The position numbers and the translations under genes were made by a program. This document shows, in pieces, positions 26,201-33,891 of a stretch of 64,000 nt of DNA. Location of the stretch: NCBI RefSeq assembly GCF_014202635.1, contig NZ_JACHHD010000001.1:1-64000 (forward strand), in the 5' to 3' direction. The stretch's first letter is position 1. Each line of letters opens with the position of its first letter. The DNA is from Faecalicoccus acidiformans. GTDB taxonomy: Bacteria > Bacillota_I > Bacilli_A > Erysipelotrichales > Erysipelotrichaceae. Under the pieces are notes generated by a model, which was given only the letters and a program-made list of their open reading frames with translations, was not told the DNA's origin and made no database searches.

Positions 26201-27544
26201 ATGGCCGATGAAACAAAGAACAGTCAAAGTGCACTTGAGCAGCTCAAGGCACTTCAGAAAAATGATTCAATTTCTTCATTAGACATCAGTGAACCGGCTT
26301 TAAAAGGTTTTGATGCTTCAAGTGTATTTAAAATTGATAATCAGTCCCAAGAAACAAAACATAAGATCTTTGGGAAACGTTCTGCTCGTCATGCGACAGT
26401 GACGATTCAGGAATCCGTGTTTGACAACGATGATGTAAAAGTTGAAGATATCTTTGTAGCAGACAAATTTAAACCGGATGCTAAAGAAGAGGCGTCAGCT
26501 CCTAAGATCTTGTCTCAGGAACCGATTGCGATAAAAGAAGAGCCTGCACAACCAGAGATCATTGAAGAAACTACAGAAGAAGTCAAAGAAGAACCGGTTG
26601 AAGAAGTGCAAGAGGAACAGATCGAAGAGATGGCGGAACAGCCAACGCAAGAGTCCGAATCCACTTCTGCTCCCGTTTTCGAAGCTACTTCGAAAGAACA
26701 GGAAAAAGCACAGCCAGAAGAAGAAATCGATGATTCAGAGATCGAAACATCTTTGGAAGATCAGACGGATTACGATGAAGAAGAACTCTATGTAGATAAA
26801 CGGCGGTTTTTACTTTCACAATACGATAAAGAAGAAGAGTATTTAGAAGAACAATCCCAAGAAGGATATCATTATGTCCGGAATGTGGGGAAAAGATACT
26901 ACTTTGTGAAAGAGGAACCAAAGGATTATTATTATTCAATCTGTTTCTTTGCGGTAGAACCTTCTGCCTACGAATGGCGAAAATGGGAAGCTGACGGTTG
27001 GAAACTGGTATCTCGTGTACCGGCTAAGCGAAAACAAGATGCTGGCTGGTTTGTCTTCCGAAACGAGTATGGGCAAGATGAACTGAAAAAAGAAATCCCG
27101 AACGAAGCGGAAAAATTCAAATTCTTCAAAAAATATTCGAACTCTTGTCGTTCGACCATGTTCTTGTTCTTTATCTGTATGGCGATTTGTGCCTGTGCCG
27201 CCTTCTTGCAGTACATGTTCAATGGATTTATCGCGGTCATGATCGGATGCGGTATATTATTTTTGATGTCTTTTATCTTCTTTTGCCTGTATGGAAGAAT
27301 GCTTGCCAGCTCCAGTAAGAAAGTTCGTCTTTTAAAAGCTCGCTTGCGTGTTCGAGAACGCCAGGAAGCTTTCAACCAGGAGGGTGAGCTCGATTTGAAT
27401 AAATCCGAAGAAGAATTAGATACGGAATGGAATTCTTTAGATAACGAAGAGCTGGATCTGGATGAAGAAATCGAGGAAGAGGAAGAAGACGAGGAAGTCG
27501 CAGAAGAAAAACCGAAAAAAAGACGCTTTGGCCGTCGTAAATAA
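26201..27544 (+). CDS. DUF2812-type membrane protein with acidic extensions
   Basis: The layout is a long, Glu-rich, probably disordered N-terminal part (about 1-205), then a DUF2812-like unit (about 206-300; YDKEEEYLEEQSQEGYHY and WEADGWKLVSRV), two membrane helices (about 318-368) and a very acidic C-terminal tail ending in a basic KKRRFGRRK. ATG 26201 follows GAGGTG. DUF2812 proteins are of unknown function and often work beside PadR regulators; none is seen here. A smaller relative lies at 28582-29127. The charged tails suggest cytoplasmic partner binding. Confidence 0.72.
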   Translation: MADETKNSQSALEQLKALQKNDSISSLDISEPALKGFDASSVFKIDNQSQETKHKIFGKRSARHATVTIQESVFDNDDVKVEDIFVADKFKPDAKEEASAPKILSQEPIAIKEEPAQPEIIEETTEEVKEEPVEEVQEEQIEEMAEQPTQESESTSAPVFEATSKEQEKAQPEEEIDDSEIETSLEDQTDYDEEELYVDKRRFLLSQYDKEEEYLEEQSQEGYHYVRNVGKRYYFVKEEPKDYYYSICFFAVEPSAYEWRKWEADGWKLVSRVPAKRKQDAGWFVFRNEYGQDELKKEIPNEAEKFKFFKKYSNSCRSTMFLFFICMAICACAAFLQYMFNGFIAVMIGCGILFLMSFIFFCLYGRMLASSSKKVRLLKARLRVRERQEAFNQEGELDLNKSEEELDTEWNSLDNEELDLDEEIEEEEEDEEVAEEKPKKRRFGRRK

Positions 27545-27560
27545 TGAATTTGTTAAGATA

Positions 27561-27593
27561 GGAAAGCTTATCAGTGCAAGCTTTCCTTTTTTT
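27561..27593 (+). terminator. Rho-independent terminator
   Basis: GGAAAGCTT (27561-27569) pairs with AAGCTTTCC (27578-27586), followed by a T-run. Confidence 0.88.
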
Positions 27594-27623
27594 ATTGGAA
27601 AAAGGGATGACAAGAGTCAAGTG

Positions 27624-27678
27624 TACAGATCAAAATATGATAGATATTTCCTAGGATGCACTGGGCCATAGATCTGTA
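27624..27678 (+). other. Inverted-repeat-bounded leader, possible structured RNA
   Basis: TACAGATC (27624-27631) and GATCTGTA (27671-27678) are exact complements enclosing 39 bases that contain GGATGCACTGGGCC. It lies 114 bp upstream of the flavodoxin gene and resembles no riboswitch that I know. Could be chance. Confidence 0.25.
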
Positions 27679-27791
27679 TCATTTAACATTGTTTTTACTG
27701 AAAACAGATAGCCGCTAGATATAAACCACTATATGATAAAAATGTCTAGTTAACCATTCATCTTTTAGGTGGTAACAATAGGAGAACCAAA

Positions 27792-28331
27792 ATGGAGCGG
27801 GTCATACTTTACGGAAGTCACTATGGTAGTACACTTCAGTATGCAAAAAAGCTGTCAGAACTAACCAATATCCCGGCAGTCCATTATAAAGATGCTTTTG
27901 ATCTATCCGGGATGCACACCATTATCTATATGGGTGGCCTATATGCAGGCGGCGTTCTTGGTCTTGCGAAAATCTTTCGTAAATTTACCCCTCAAGAAGG
28001 GCAAAAAATAATTCTTATAACCGTAGGGCTATCGGATCCAGATGAACCAGAAAACAGAGAGAATAGTCGAAAGGCAATTCAAAAACAGCTTCCATCAAAT
28101 CTATTGTATCAGGCAAAACTCTTTCATCTTCGCGGCGGGATCGATTATCAAAGACTTTCTTTAGGGCACCGTACAATTATGGCCCTATTATATCGTTCCT
28201 TACGAAAAATACCCCTTGACCAACAAACAGCCGAAAACCGTGCGCTCATAGAAACCTATGGGAAACAAGTGAATTATATAGATTTCGGCGCATTGGAAGC
28301 GATTATCCAGGAAATAGAAGAGATAAGTTGA
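27792..28331 (+). CDS. Flavodoxin-domain protein
   Basis: A 179-residue protein of the flavodoxin fold: the phosphate loop is YGSHYGSTLQYA, MGGLYAGGVLGLAKI is a second flavin-contact loop, and the C-terminal half reads FHLRGGIDYQRLSLGHR. This pattern resembles menaquinone-dependent protoporphyrinogen oxidase (HemG-like) flavodoxins, but no heme genes are nearby, so only a flavodoxin-type redox role is supported. GGAGAA precedes ATG. Confidence 0.75.
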   Translation: MERVILYGSHYGSTLQYAKKLSELTNIPAVHYKDAFDLSGMHTIIYMGGLYAGGVLGLAKIFRKFTPQEGQKIILITVGLSDPDEPENRENSRKAIQKQLPSNLLYQAKLFHLRGGIDYQRLSLGHRTIMALLYRSLRKIPLDQQTAENRALIETYGKQVNYIDFGALEAIIQEIEEIS

Positions 28332-28379
28332 ACAAGGTCCTGTTTTTTTAAAACTTATGGACAGAGGGAGGTGCATCCA

Positions 28380-28559
28380 ATGTACAAAACAGTGATCGTG
28401 AAATATTCCCCGAAGGCAAAAGAAATGGCTTCCAAAATTGAAGAAACGGCAAATGAAATGGAGAAAGAAGGATTTGAACTGATTTCCTGTTCCATCATGC
28501 CTTCTTCTAAAGGGATCCTGGTTTTTAAGAAAATTGGGACGGAAGAATCAACCGAATGA
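28380..28559 (+). CDS. Small DUF4177-like protein
   Basis: A 59-residue protein, MYKTVIVKYSPKAKEM and EMEKEGFELISCSIMPSSKG, with the beta-alpha-beta pattern of DUF4177-type small proteins. ATG 28380 follows a strong GAGGGAGGTG site; the GTG at 28371 is inside that site and is not the start. It lies 22 bp upstream of a DUF2812 gene and may be coexpressed with it. Function unknown. Confidence 0.6.
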   Translation: MYKTVIVKYSPKAKEMASKIEETANEMEKEGFELISCSIMPSSKGILVFKKIGTEESTE

Positions 28560-28581
28560 AATCCTTATGAGGTGAATTCAT

Positions 28582-29127
28582 ATGAAAGGCAAAAAAACGG
28601 AACTGCGTATTTTTACGATAGCAGATTGGGAAAAGGAAGAGCGCTATCTGCAAAAGCGACACCAGGAAGGCTGGAAATTTAAAAAATTGAGTTTTCCGGT
28701 CTTTTACAGTTTTGAAAAATGTGCTCCTGAAGATGTAGTTTACTTGCTCGATTACGATGAAGAAGGTCAAAAAAATAAAGATGAGTATATACAGAAGTTT
28801 AAGGACCATGGGTGGGAATATCTTCAGGATTTCTGCGGGTACAGCTACTTTCGCAAACCAATCGCTCAAATGCAAAGGAAAGAGGATATCTTTTGGAACG
28901 ACAAATCTAAGTTAGGCATGATGAGACGAGTTTTTGCGGGACGATATATACCCATTCTTATCATCTTAGCGATATTGATTTTGCCAAATCTTGTCGATCA
29001 ATTCCAGAATTCAGATGCAGATGTGCCCATACTGTTGGTGCTGTTTTTGATCTTGTTTGTAATTTATGTGTGGGCCGTCGTGTCTTTTGCTTATCGGTAC
29101 TGGAAGTGTAAAAAACGCCTGAAGTGA
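28582..29127 (+). CDS. DUF2812-family membrane protein
   Basis: A 181-residue protein: a DUF2812 unit (about 8-95; DWEKEERYLQKRHQEGWKF, FKDHGWEYLQDFCGYSYFR) followed by two membrane helices (about 122-140 and 150-172). It is a compact relative of the protein at 26201-27544. GAGGTG precedes ATG. Function unknown. Confidence 0.78.
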   Translation: MKGKKTELRIFTIADWEKEERYLQKRHQEGWKFKKLSFPVFYSFEKCAPEDVVYLLDYDEEGQKNKDEYIQKFKDHGWEYLQDFCGYSYFRKPIAQMQRKEDIFWNDKSKLGMMRRVFAGRYIPILIILAILILPNLVDQFQNSDADVPILLVLFLILFVIYVWAVVSFAYRYWKCKKRLK

Positions 29128-29140
29128 GCAGCTTGTTTTC

Positions 29141-29165
29141 AAAAAAAAGAGATCAACGATCTCTT
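29141..29165 (-). terminator. Terminator overlapping the stop of the minus-strand redox gene
   Basis: AAGAGATC (29147-29154) and GATCTCTT (29158-29165) form a stem; read on the minus strand it is followed by eight Ts. The stem includes the stop codon region of the 29164-29577 gene. Confidence 0.75.
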
Positions 29166-29577
29166 AATGGTCTAACTCCAATTCTTTCATGGTCTTTTCT
29201 AAAGCAGCACCAGCCAGCTTACAAGTCATAAGACATTTCTTTTCTTTGGTGTGATGAACAGGCTTTACATCCTTACAAGCCGTCGCACCTAATTCTTCTT
29301 TAAAATTGCGAACGCATTTTTGGATCTGAGGACGGAACGTATCCAGTTCCTCATGGGCCTTGGACTGGATCATCTTTTTAGATAGAGCCGCCACCGAACC
29401 AATGAGGGCCCCGCAAGTTTCTCCGACAAACATGCCGCCGCCAAATCCAGACATCATCTTCATGGACTCTTCATCCAGATTCAAGCCATAGTATTCGTTT
29501 GCCGCATGGATCAACGTCTCAGAACAGTTATAATTATAATCAATATAATACTTTTCGATACATTCATCGAATGTCAT
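29164..29577 (-). CDS. C_GCAxxG_C_C-type redox protein
   Basis: A 137-residue protein with the Cys pattern of the C_GCAxxG_C_C family: YNYNCSETL, GGGMFVGETCGALIGS, IQKCVRNF, ATACKDV and KKCLMTCKLA. Family members are believed to be redox-active or metal-binding, and their exact role is not known. The start at ATG 29577 has GGCGGGTG at a better distance than the two earlier in-frame ATGs. Single-gene unit on the minus strand. Confidence 0.82.
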   Translation of the reverse strand: MTFDECIEKYYIDYNYNCSETLIHAANEYYGLNLDEESMKMMSGFGGGMFVGETCGALIGSVAALSKKMIQSKAHEELDTFRPQIQKCVRNFKEELGATACKDVKPVHHTKEKKCLMTCKLAGAALEKTMKELELDH

Positions 29578-29662
29578 ATGCATCACCCGCCTGTATTTTT
29601 GCACAAAATCTTGATAAATTCAAACGAAAGACATAGACTAGTTGTGAAATGAGGAGGGTTTT

Positions 29663-30250
29663 ATGACAGTACTCGATCGAAGTATCCCTTTTGTCCGTGT
29701 TCTGATGGTCATGCCGCGAAACACGATCTATAAAGAAGTTCCATTACATGAAGATTATCATTATGTTTCTTACAGTGAAGATTTAAAAGATGCCTGGTGC
29801 AAACTGCAGACAGAGGTCGGCTTGTTTGAAGATTTAAAACAGGCACAAGAAAAGCTAAAGAGCATGTTAAAAGAAGATGCCCAAGGATTCCAACAGAACT
29901 TTCTCTTTGTCCAAGATCAAGAAGGAGATCTGGTCGGTTCTGCCGGCTTATGGCCCGGTCATGATTTTGACGGGGATCGCACTCGTATTCATTTTGTTGC
30001 GGTCAAAGAAAAAGCGCAACATAAACGAATCGCTCAAAGTCTTTTGACAAAGCTGTGTCTTCAATATGAAAAAAAGCCAAGTAAATATCCTTTGTATCTT
30101 GTCACACAGTCCCAAAGCTATGGAGCGATCGCTCTTTATTCCAGACTGGGCTTTGTCCCTTATCTGGGGGAATATCATGATCATACGGCTCAAGAATCTG
30201 AAAAAGACTGGGAGATCGTGACCGATATCTTAAGACAACACGCATATTAG
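29663..30250 (+). CDS. GNAT-family N-acetyltransferase
   Basis: A 195-residue GNAT-fold enzyme that would use acetyl-CoA. The core strand is RIHFVAVKEKAQHKRIAQSLLTKL, with the acyl-CoA loop where Q/R-x-x-G is expected changed to QHKRIA; SQSYGAIALYSRLGF is the final motif. The N-terminal 90 residues are less typical. Substrate unknown. GAGGAGG precedes ATG, and a terminator overlaps the end. Confidence 0.8.
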   Translation: MTVLDRSIPFVRVLMVMPRNTIYKEVPLHEDYHYVSYSEDLKDAWCKLQTEVGLFEDLKQAQEKLKSMLKEDAQGFQQNFLFVQDQEGDLVGSAGLWPGHDFDGDRTRIHFVAVKEKAQHKRIAQSLLTKLCLQYEKKPSKYPLYLVTQSQSYGAIALYSRLGFVPYLGEYHDHTAQESEKDWEIVTDILRQHAY

Positions 30251-30273
30251 ATCGGCTCTGCCGATTTTTTTTC
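30251..30273 (+). terminator. Rho-independent terminator
   Basis: ATCGGC (30251-30256), TCT loop, GCCGAT (30260-30265), then eight Ts. Confidence 0.85.
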
Positions 30274-30372
30274 TTATCTCGTCAGAAATTGTCATTATTT
30301 ACACTAGGGAAGTGAATCCGCATGAAAGGATATGCAGGGTGAGGTGTTCAATCATATGATGGGAGCACAAGA

Positions 30373-30408
30373 CAATGTATTGCTGATGTATGGACAATTG
30401 TGTACAAT
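30373..30408 (+). promoter_or_regulatory. Candidate operator of the toxin-antitoxin operon
   Basis: Two palindromic boxes of the same kind, CAATGTATTG (30373-30382) and ATTGTGTACAAT (30397-30408), lie before the antitoxin gene. Antitoxins of this class usually bind such sites to repress their own operon. Confidence 0.45.
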
Positions 30409-30445
30409 ATAGAAAAAGATATCCATAAAAAGGAGTGTTGTTCTT

Positions 30446-30751
30446 ATGGCAAAGTCAGCAAATTTATATGCGAGAATCGAGCCCGAAATCAAAGAGCAGG
30501 CTGAAAAAATACTCTCTACACTAGGTATTCCAGCTTCTAATGCGATCAATATGTTTTATAAACAGATTATCTTACAGCGGGGACTTCCTTTTGAAGTAAA
30601 AATCCCAGACAGAACGCCCACAGACATCAGTGTGTTGGAAACAGAAGAATTACACATAGAGCTGGAGAAAGGATATGCGGATAGGAAAGCCGGTCGAACT
30701 AAAGACGCAAAAACGGTTTTTTCTGATCTTCATAAAGATTATGGTCTATGA
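30446..30751 (+). CDS. RelB/DinJ-family antitoxin
   Basis: A 101-residue protein with an N-terminal ribbon-helix-helix (SANLYARIEPEIKEQAEKIL, then GIPASNAINMFYKQI), the DNA-binding part of RelB/DinJ antitoxins. The C-terminal tail is charged and would wrap the toxin. AAGGAG precedes ATG. Its end overlaps the toxin start (ATGA), the usual coupled arrangement that keeps antitoxin in excess. Confidence 0.9.
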   Translation: MAKSANLYARIEPEIKEQAEKILSTLGIPASNAINMFYKQIILQRGLPFEVKIPDRTPTDISVLETEELHIELEKGYADRKAGRTKDAKTVFSDLHKDYGL

Positions 30752-31077
30752 TTTTTGATGTGGTTATTTCCATTCAGGCTGAGAAAGATTTACGAGGAAT
30801 TTTCGAGTATATCGCTTTTGAACTTTTGTCTTTGGAAAATGCCAAAAAGCAACTGAGGCGTCTGGAAAGACAGATATTGAGTTTAGATAAAATGCCAGAA
30901 CGCTTTCCGAGATATGGAAAAGAACCATGGTATAGCCGAGGACTACGTTTTGTTGTGGTAGATCACTATATCGTGTTTTATATTCCAGATATTCAAGAAC
31001 AGGTAGTAACCATTCTTCGAGTCATGTACAGCGGACGCAATATTGAAAAACAGTTAAGCACTCATACAGAGCAATAA
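30748..31077 (+). CDS. ParE/RelE-superfamily toxin
   Basis: A 109-residue toxin of the RelE/ParE fold: SIQAEKDLRGIFEYIAFEL, ENAKKQLRRLERQI, LPERFPRYG-like MPERFPRY, and YIVFYIPDIQEQVVTILRVMYSGRNI. The C-terminal pattern and missing strong RelE catalytic set make a ParE-type target (gyrase) or a RelE-type target (ribosomal mRNA) both possible. It is coupled to the RelB-like antitoxin. Confidence 0.88.
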   Translation: MIFDVVISIQAEKDLRGIFEYIAFELLSLENAKKQLRRLERQILSLDKMPERFPRYGKEPWYSRGLRFVVVDHYIVFYIPDIQEQVVTILRVMYSGRNIEKQLSTHTEQ

Positions 31078-31230
31078 AAATTTCATATTACAATGAAGCG
31101 GCGATTCCATTGAAAATCAGCCGCTATTTCTATGCGCAAAACTCAGATTACAATGATTGATTGAAAGATATTTTGACCGATTGCAGACTAGCCAGTATCT
31201 CTATTATGGGCTCAAAAAACAACGAAATAT

Positions 31231-31303
31231 CTAGCACTCAAGTCTTGACTGTGCTAAAGAATTGCGTTACACTGTATTAGCAATAAAAAGAACAGAGTGC
31301 TAA
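31231..31303 (+). promoter_or_regulatory. htpG promoter with two CIRCE-like operators
   Basis: TTGACT (31245-31250), 17 bp, TACACT (31268-31273). The first operator CTAGCACTC-N9-CTGTGCTAA (31231-31257) covers the -35. The second, TTAGCAATA-N9-GAGTGCTAA (31277-31303), lies just after the -10. Both keep the 9-9-9 layout of HrcA sites with a few mismatches. Confidence 0.65.
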
Positions 31304-31318
31304 AAAGGAGATGTTTTT

Positions 31319-33229
31319 ATGGCAAGAAAAAAGCAGTTTAAAGCAGAATCAAAGCGCTTATTGGATTTGATGATCAACTCGATCTACACCCACAAAGAGA
31401 TCTTTTTACGAGAATTGATCTCAAATGCCAGTGATGCGATCGATAAATATTATTATGAACATGCTGGCCATGTCAGTCCAGATGAGTTTTCGATTCGAAT
31501 CGAGGCCAATAAAGAAGCTCGTACATTGACGATCACCGATAATGGAATCGGTATGAGCAAGGAAGAATTAGAGGAAAACTTAGGAACCATTGCGAAAAGT
31601 GGTTCATTGGCTTTTAAAGAACAAATCGAAGATGAATCAAAAAGCGATGTTGATATTATCGGACAATTTGGAGTCGGATTCTACTCGGCCTTTATGGTTG
31701 CCAAAGACGTTGTAGTGATCTCTAAGAAAGATGGAGAAGATATGGCGTATCGTTGGCAAAGTGATGGGGAGAGCGGTTATACCATTGAAGAAGCACAGAT
31801 GGATTCTCATGGATCTCAAATCATTTTGACGTTAAAAGAAGATACGGATAATGATAAGTATTCACAATACTTGGAGACCTATGAGCTTAAAGAACTTGTC
31901 CGCAAGTATTCAGATTATATTCGTTATCCGATCAAGATGAATGTTGAAACCTCTAAGATCAAAGAAGAGACGAAAGATTCCGATAAACCGGAATATGAAA
32001 CGGTCATCGAAGATCAGACGTTGAACTCTATGGTGCCGTTGTGGAAACGACAGAAATCACAGATCACTCAGGAAGAGTATAATCAATTTTACAAAGATCA
32101 CTTCTTTGACTATCAGGATCCGCAGCGTGTGATCCATTTCAGCGTAGAAGGCAATGTCAGCTTTACGGCCCTGTTATACATTCCAAGCCACGTACCGCAA
32201 GGATTCTATAACCAGGATTATAAAAAAGGTTTGCAGTTATATTGCAAGGGCGTGTTCATCATGGATCACGCAGAAGACTTGCTGCCGGACAGCTTGCGTT
32301 TTGTCAAAGGATTAGTGGATTCACAAGATCTCTCTTTGAATATTTCTCGTGAGATGCTTCAGCATGACCATCAGCTCAAAGCAATTGCGGGCCGTATTGA
32401 AAAGAAAGTATTATCTGAACTGGCATCGATGTTGACAAAAGAACGTGAAGAGTATGAGAAGTTCTGGAAAGAATTTGGAATCAACTTAAAATTTGGTGTC
32501 TACAACAATTACGGAATGGATAAAGATAAATTCCAGGATCTGTTATTGTTCTATTCTTCCAAAGAACAAAAGCTGGTTACTTTGAATGAATATGTCAATC
32601 GCATGAAAGAAGATCAAAAAGAGATCTATTACGTATCTGGAAAAGATGTTGAGCTGATCGATAAGTTGCCGATCGTACAGACTTTAAAGAATAAGGAATT
32701 TGAAGTTCTTTACTTGTGCGATGAGGTCGATGAGTTTGTGATGAACACCTTGATGAACTATCGTGAAAAGACATTTAAGAATGCGACCCAAGGAGATTTA
32801 GATCTAAATACTGAAGAAGAAAAGAAAGAACTGGAAAAAACAAAAGAAGAAAACAAAGATTTGTTAGAGTTCATGAAAGAAAGCTTGCAGGATAAAGTAA
32901 GCGAGGTTAAACTTTCTAATCGCCTGAGTGAAGACCCTGTTTGTTTGACGGCGGGCGAAGGCTTATCTTTTGAAATGGAAAAAGTCTTTGCGAATATGCC
33001 GGGCGATAATCCGATGGGAGAAATGAAGGCGACTCGAATCTTAGAAATCAACCCGGATCATCCAATCTTTGCGACTTTGAAAGATCTTTATGCAAAGGAT
33101 AAAGAGAAGGTCAAAGAAGTGGCGGATGTGCTCTATGATCAAGCTTTGTTGATTGAAGGATTCCCAATCGAAGATCCGATTGCTTACTCTCGCAAGATCT
33201 GTGAGCTTTTGGTCGATAATCATAAGTAG
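31319..33229 (+). CDS. htpG: Chaperone HtpG (Hsp90)
   Basis: Complete 636-residue bacterial Hsp90, an ATP-dependent homodimeric chaperone. The N-terminal ATP-binding motifs are LISNASDAIDK, DNGIGM and GQFGVGFYSAFM. The middle domain includes NISREMLQ with the catalytic Arg region, and the C-terminal dimerisation domain is of normal length. GGAG precedes ATG. Two CIRCE-like operators over the promoter suggest HrcA control, so heat shock or misfolded proteins should induce it. Confidence 0.97.
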   Translation: MARKKQFKAESKRLLDLMINSIYTHKEIFLRELISNASDAIDKYYYEHAGHVSPDEFSIRIEANKEARTLTITDNGIGMSKEELEENLGTIAKSGSLAFKEQIEDESKSDVDIIGQFGVGFYSAFMVAKDVVVISKKDGEDMAYRWQSDGESGYTIEEAQMDSHGSQIILTLKEDTDNDKYSQYLETYELKELVRKYSDYIRYPIKMNVETSKIKEETKDSDKPEYETVIEDQTLNSMVPLWKRQKSQITQEEYNQFYKDHFFDYQDPQRVIHFSVEGNVSFTALLYIPSHVPQGFYNQDYKKGLQLYCKGVFIMDHAEDLLPDSLRFVKGLVDSQDLSLNISREMLQHDHQLKAIAGRIEKKVLSELASMLTKEREEYEKFWKEFGINLKFGVYNNYGMDKDKFQDLLLFYSSKEQKLVTLNEYVNRMKEDQKEIYYVSGKDVELIDKLPIVQTLKNKEFEVLYLCDEVDEFVMNTLMNYREKTFKNATQGDLDLNTEEEKKELEKTKEENKDLLEFMKESLQDKVSEVKLSNRLSEDPVCLTAGEGLSFEMEKVFANMPGDNPMGEMKATRILEINPDHPIFATLKDLYAKDKEKVKEVADVLYDQALLIEGFPIEDPIAYSRKICELLVDNHK

Positions 33230-33250
33230 GACATAAGTTCCTACTTTTTT
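33224..33250 (+). terminator. Rho-independent terminator overlapping the htpG stop
   Basis: AAGTAGGA (33224-33231) pairs with TCCTACTT (33239-33246), followed by Ts. The stem contains the stop codon. Confidence 0.82.
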
Positions 33251-33261
33251 AATGGTAATTT

Positions 33262-33270
33262 TGATATACT
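33262..33270 (+). promoter_or_regulatory. Extended -10 promoter, possibly giving a leaderless message
   Basis: TG-A-TATACT (33262-33270) is an extended -10 whose end is only 6 bp from the ATG at 33277. No ribosome site precedes that ATG, so transcription would start at or very near the start codon. Confidence 0.5.
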
Positions 33271-33276
33271 GTCTTC

Positions 33277-33891
33277 ATGATAAAAAATGTAATTTTTGAT
33301 ATTGGAAATGTCTTGGCAACCTTTCAGCCCCAAGAATTTTTAATGGAATTTTTCCAAGATGAACAGATCGTTGAGGATCTTTATCATCTCTTTTTTAAAA
33401 CAGATCTATGGAATCAGTATGATCAAGGTCTGTTGAATGGAGATACGCTAAAACAAAAGGCGATTGCCCGAATGCCGCAGTACCAAAATGAAATTAAATC
33501 GATGATTCCGGCTTGGGCATCTTATGTCAGACCCATTGAATCGAGTGTAGACTTGGTGCGTTTTTGTCAAGAAAAGGGATTAAAGACGTTTATTCTTTCG
33601 AATATTCCCCAAGATTGTCATATTTATTTTCAGAAACATTACGGCTTTTTTGATCAGATGGATGGCGGAATCTGGTCTTATCAAGATCATCTGATCAAAC
33701 CCGATCCCAAAATCTATGAATTATTATTATCGCGGTATTCTTTAAAGGCGAATGAATGTCTATTTATTGATGATCATATCGAGAATCTTGATGAAGCCCG
33801 CAGACACGGAATCTATACGATCCATTGTACTCAGGCAGATAATCTGCCAGAACTAGTAAAGAGGTTTATCTATGAAATGCAATGTCAGTAA
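33277..33891 (+). CDS. HAD-superfamily phosphatase (YihX-like)
   Basis: A 204-residue HAD hydrolase: motif I is IFDIGNVL (nucleophile Asp 8), motif II is FILSNIP, motif III is the Lys in IKPDPKIYE, and motif IV is LFIDDHIENLDEA. A helical cap lies between I and II. The general build matches small HAD phosphatases such as YihX that act on sugar phosphates, but the substrate cannot be read from the sequence. The start appears leaderless. The 3-prime end overlaps the methyltransferase gene by 20 bp. Confidence 0.86.
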   Translation: MIKNVIFDIGNVLATFQPQEFLMEFFQDEQIVEDLYHLFFKTDLWNQYDQGLLNGDTLKQKAIARMPQYQNEIKSMIPAWASYVRPIESSVDLVRFCQEKGLKTFILSNIPQDCHIYFQKHYGFFDQMDGGIWSYQDHLIKPDPKIYELLLSRYSLKANECLFIDDHIENLDEARRHGIYTIHCTQADNLPELVKRFIYEMQCQ

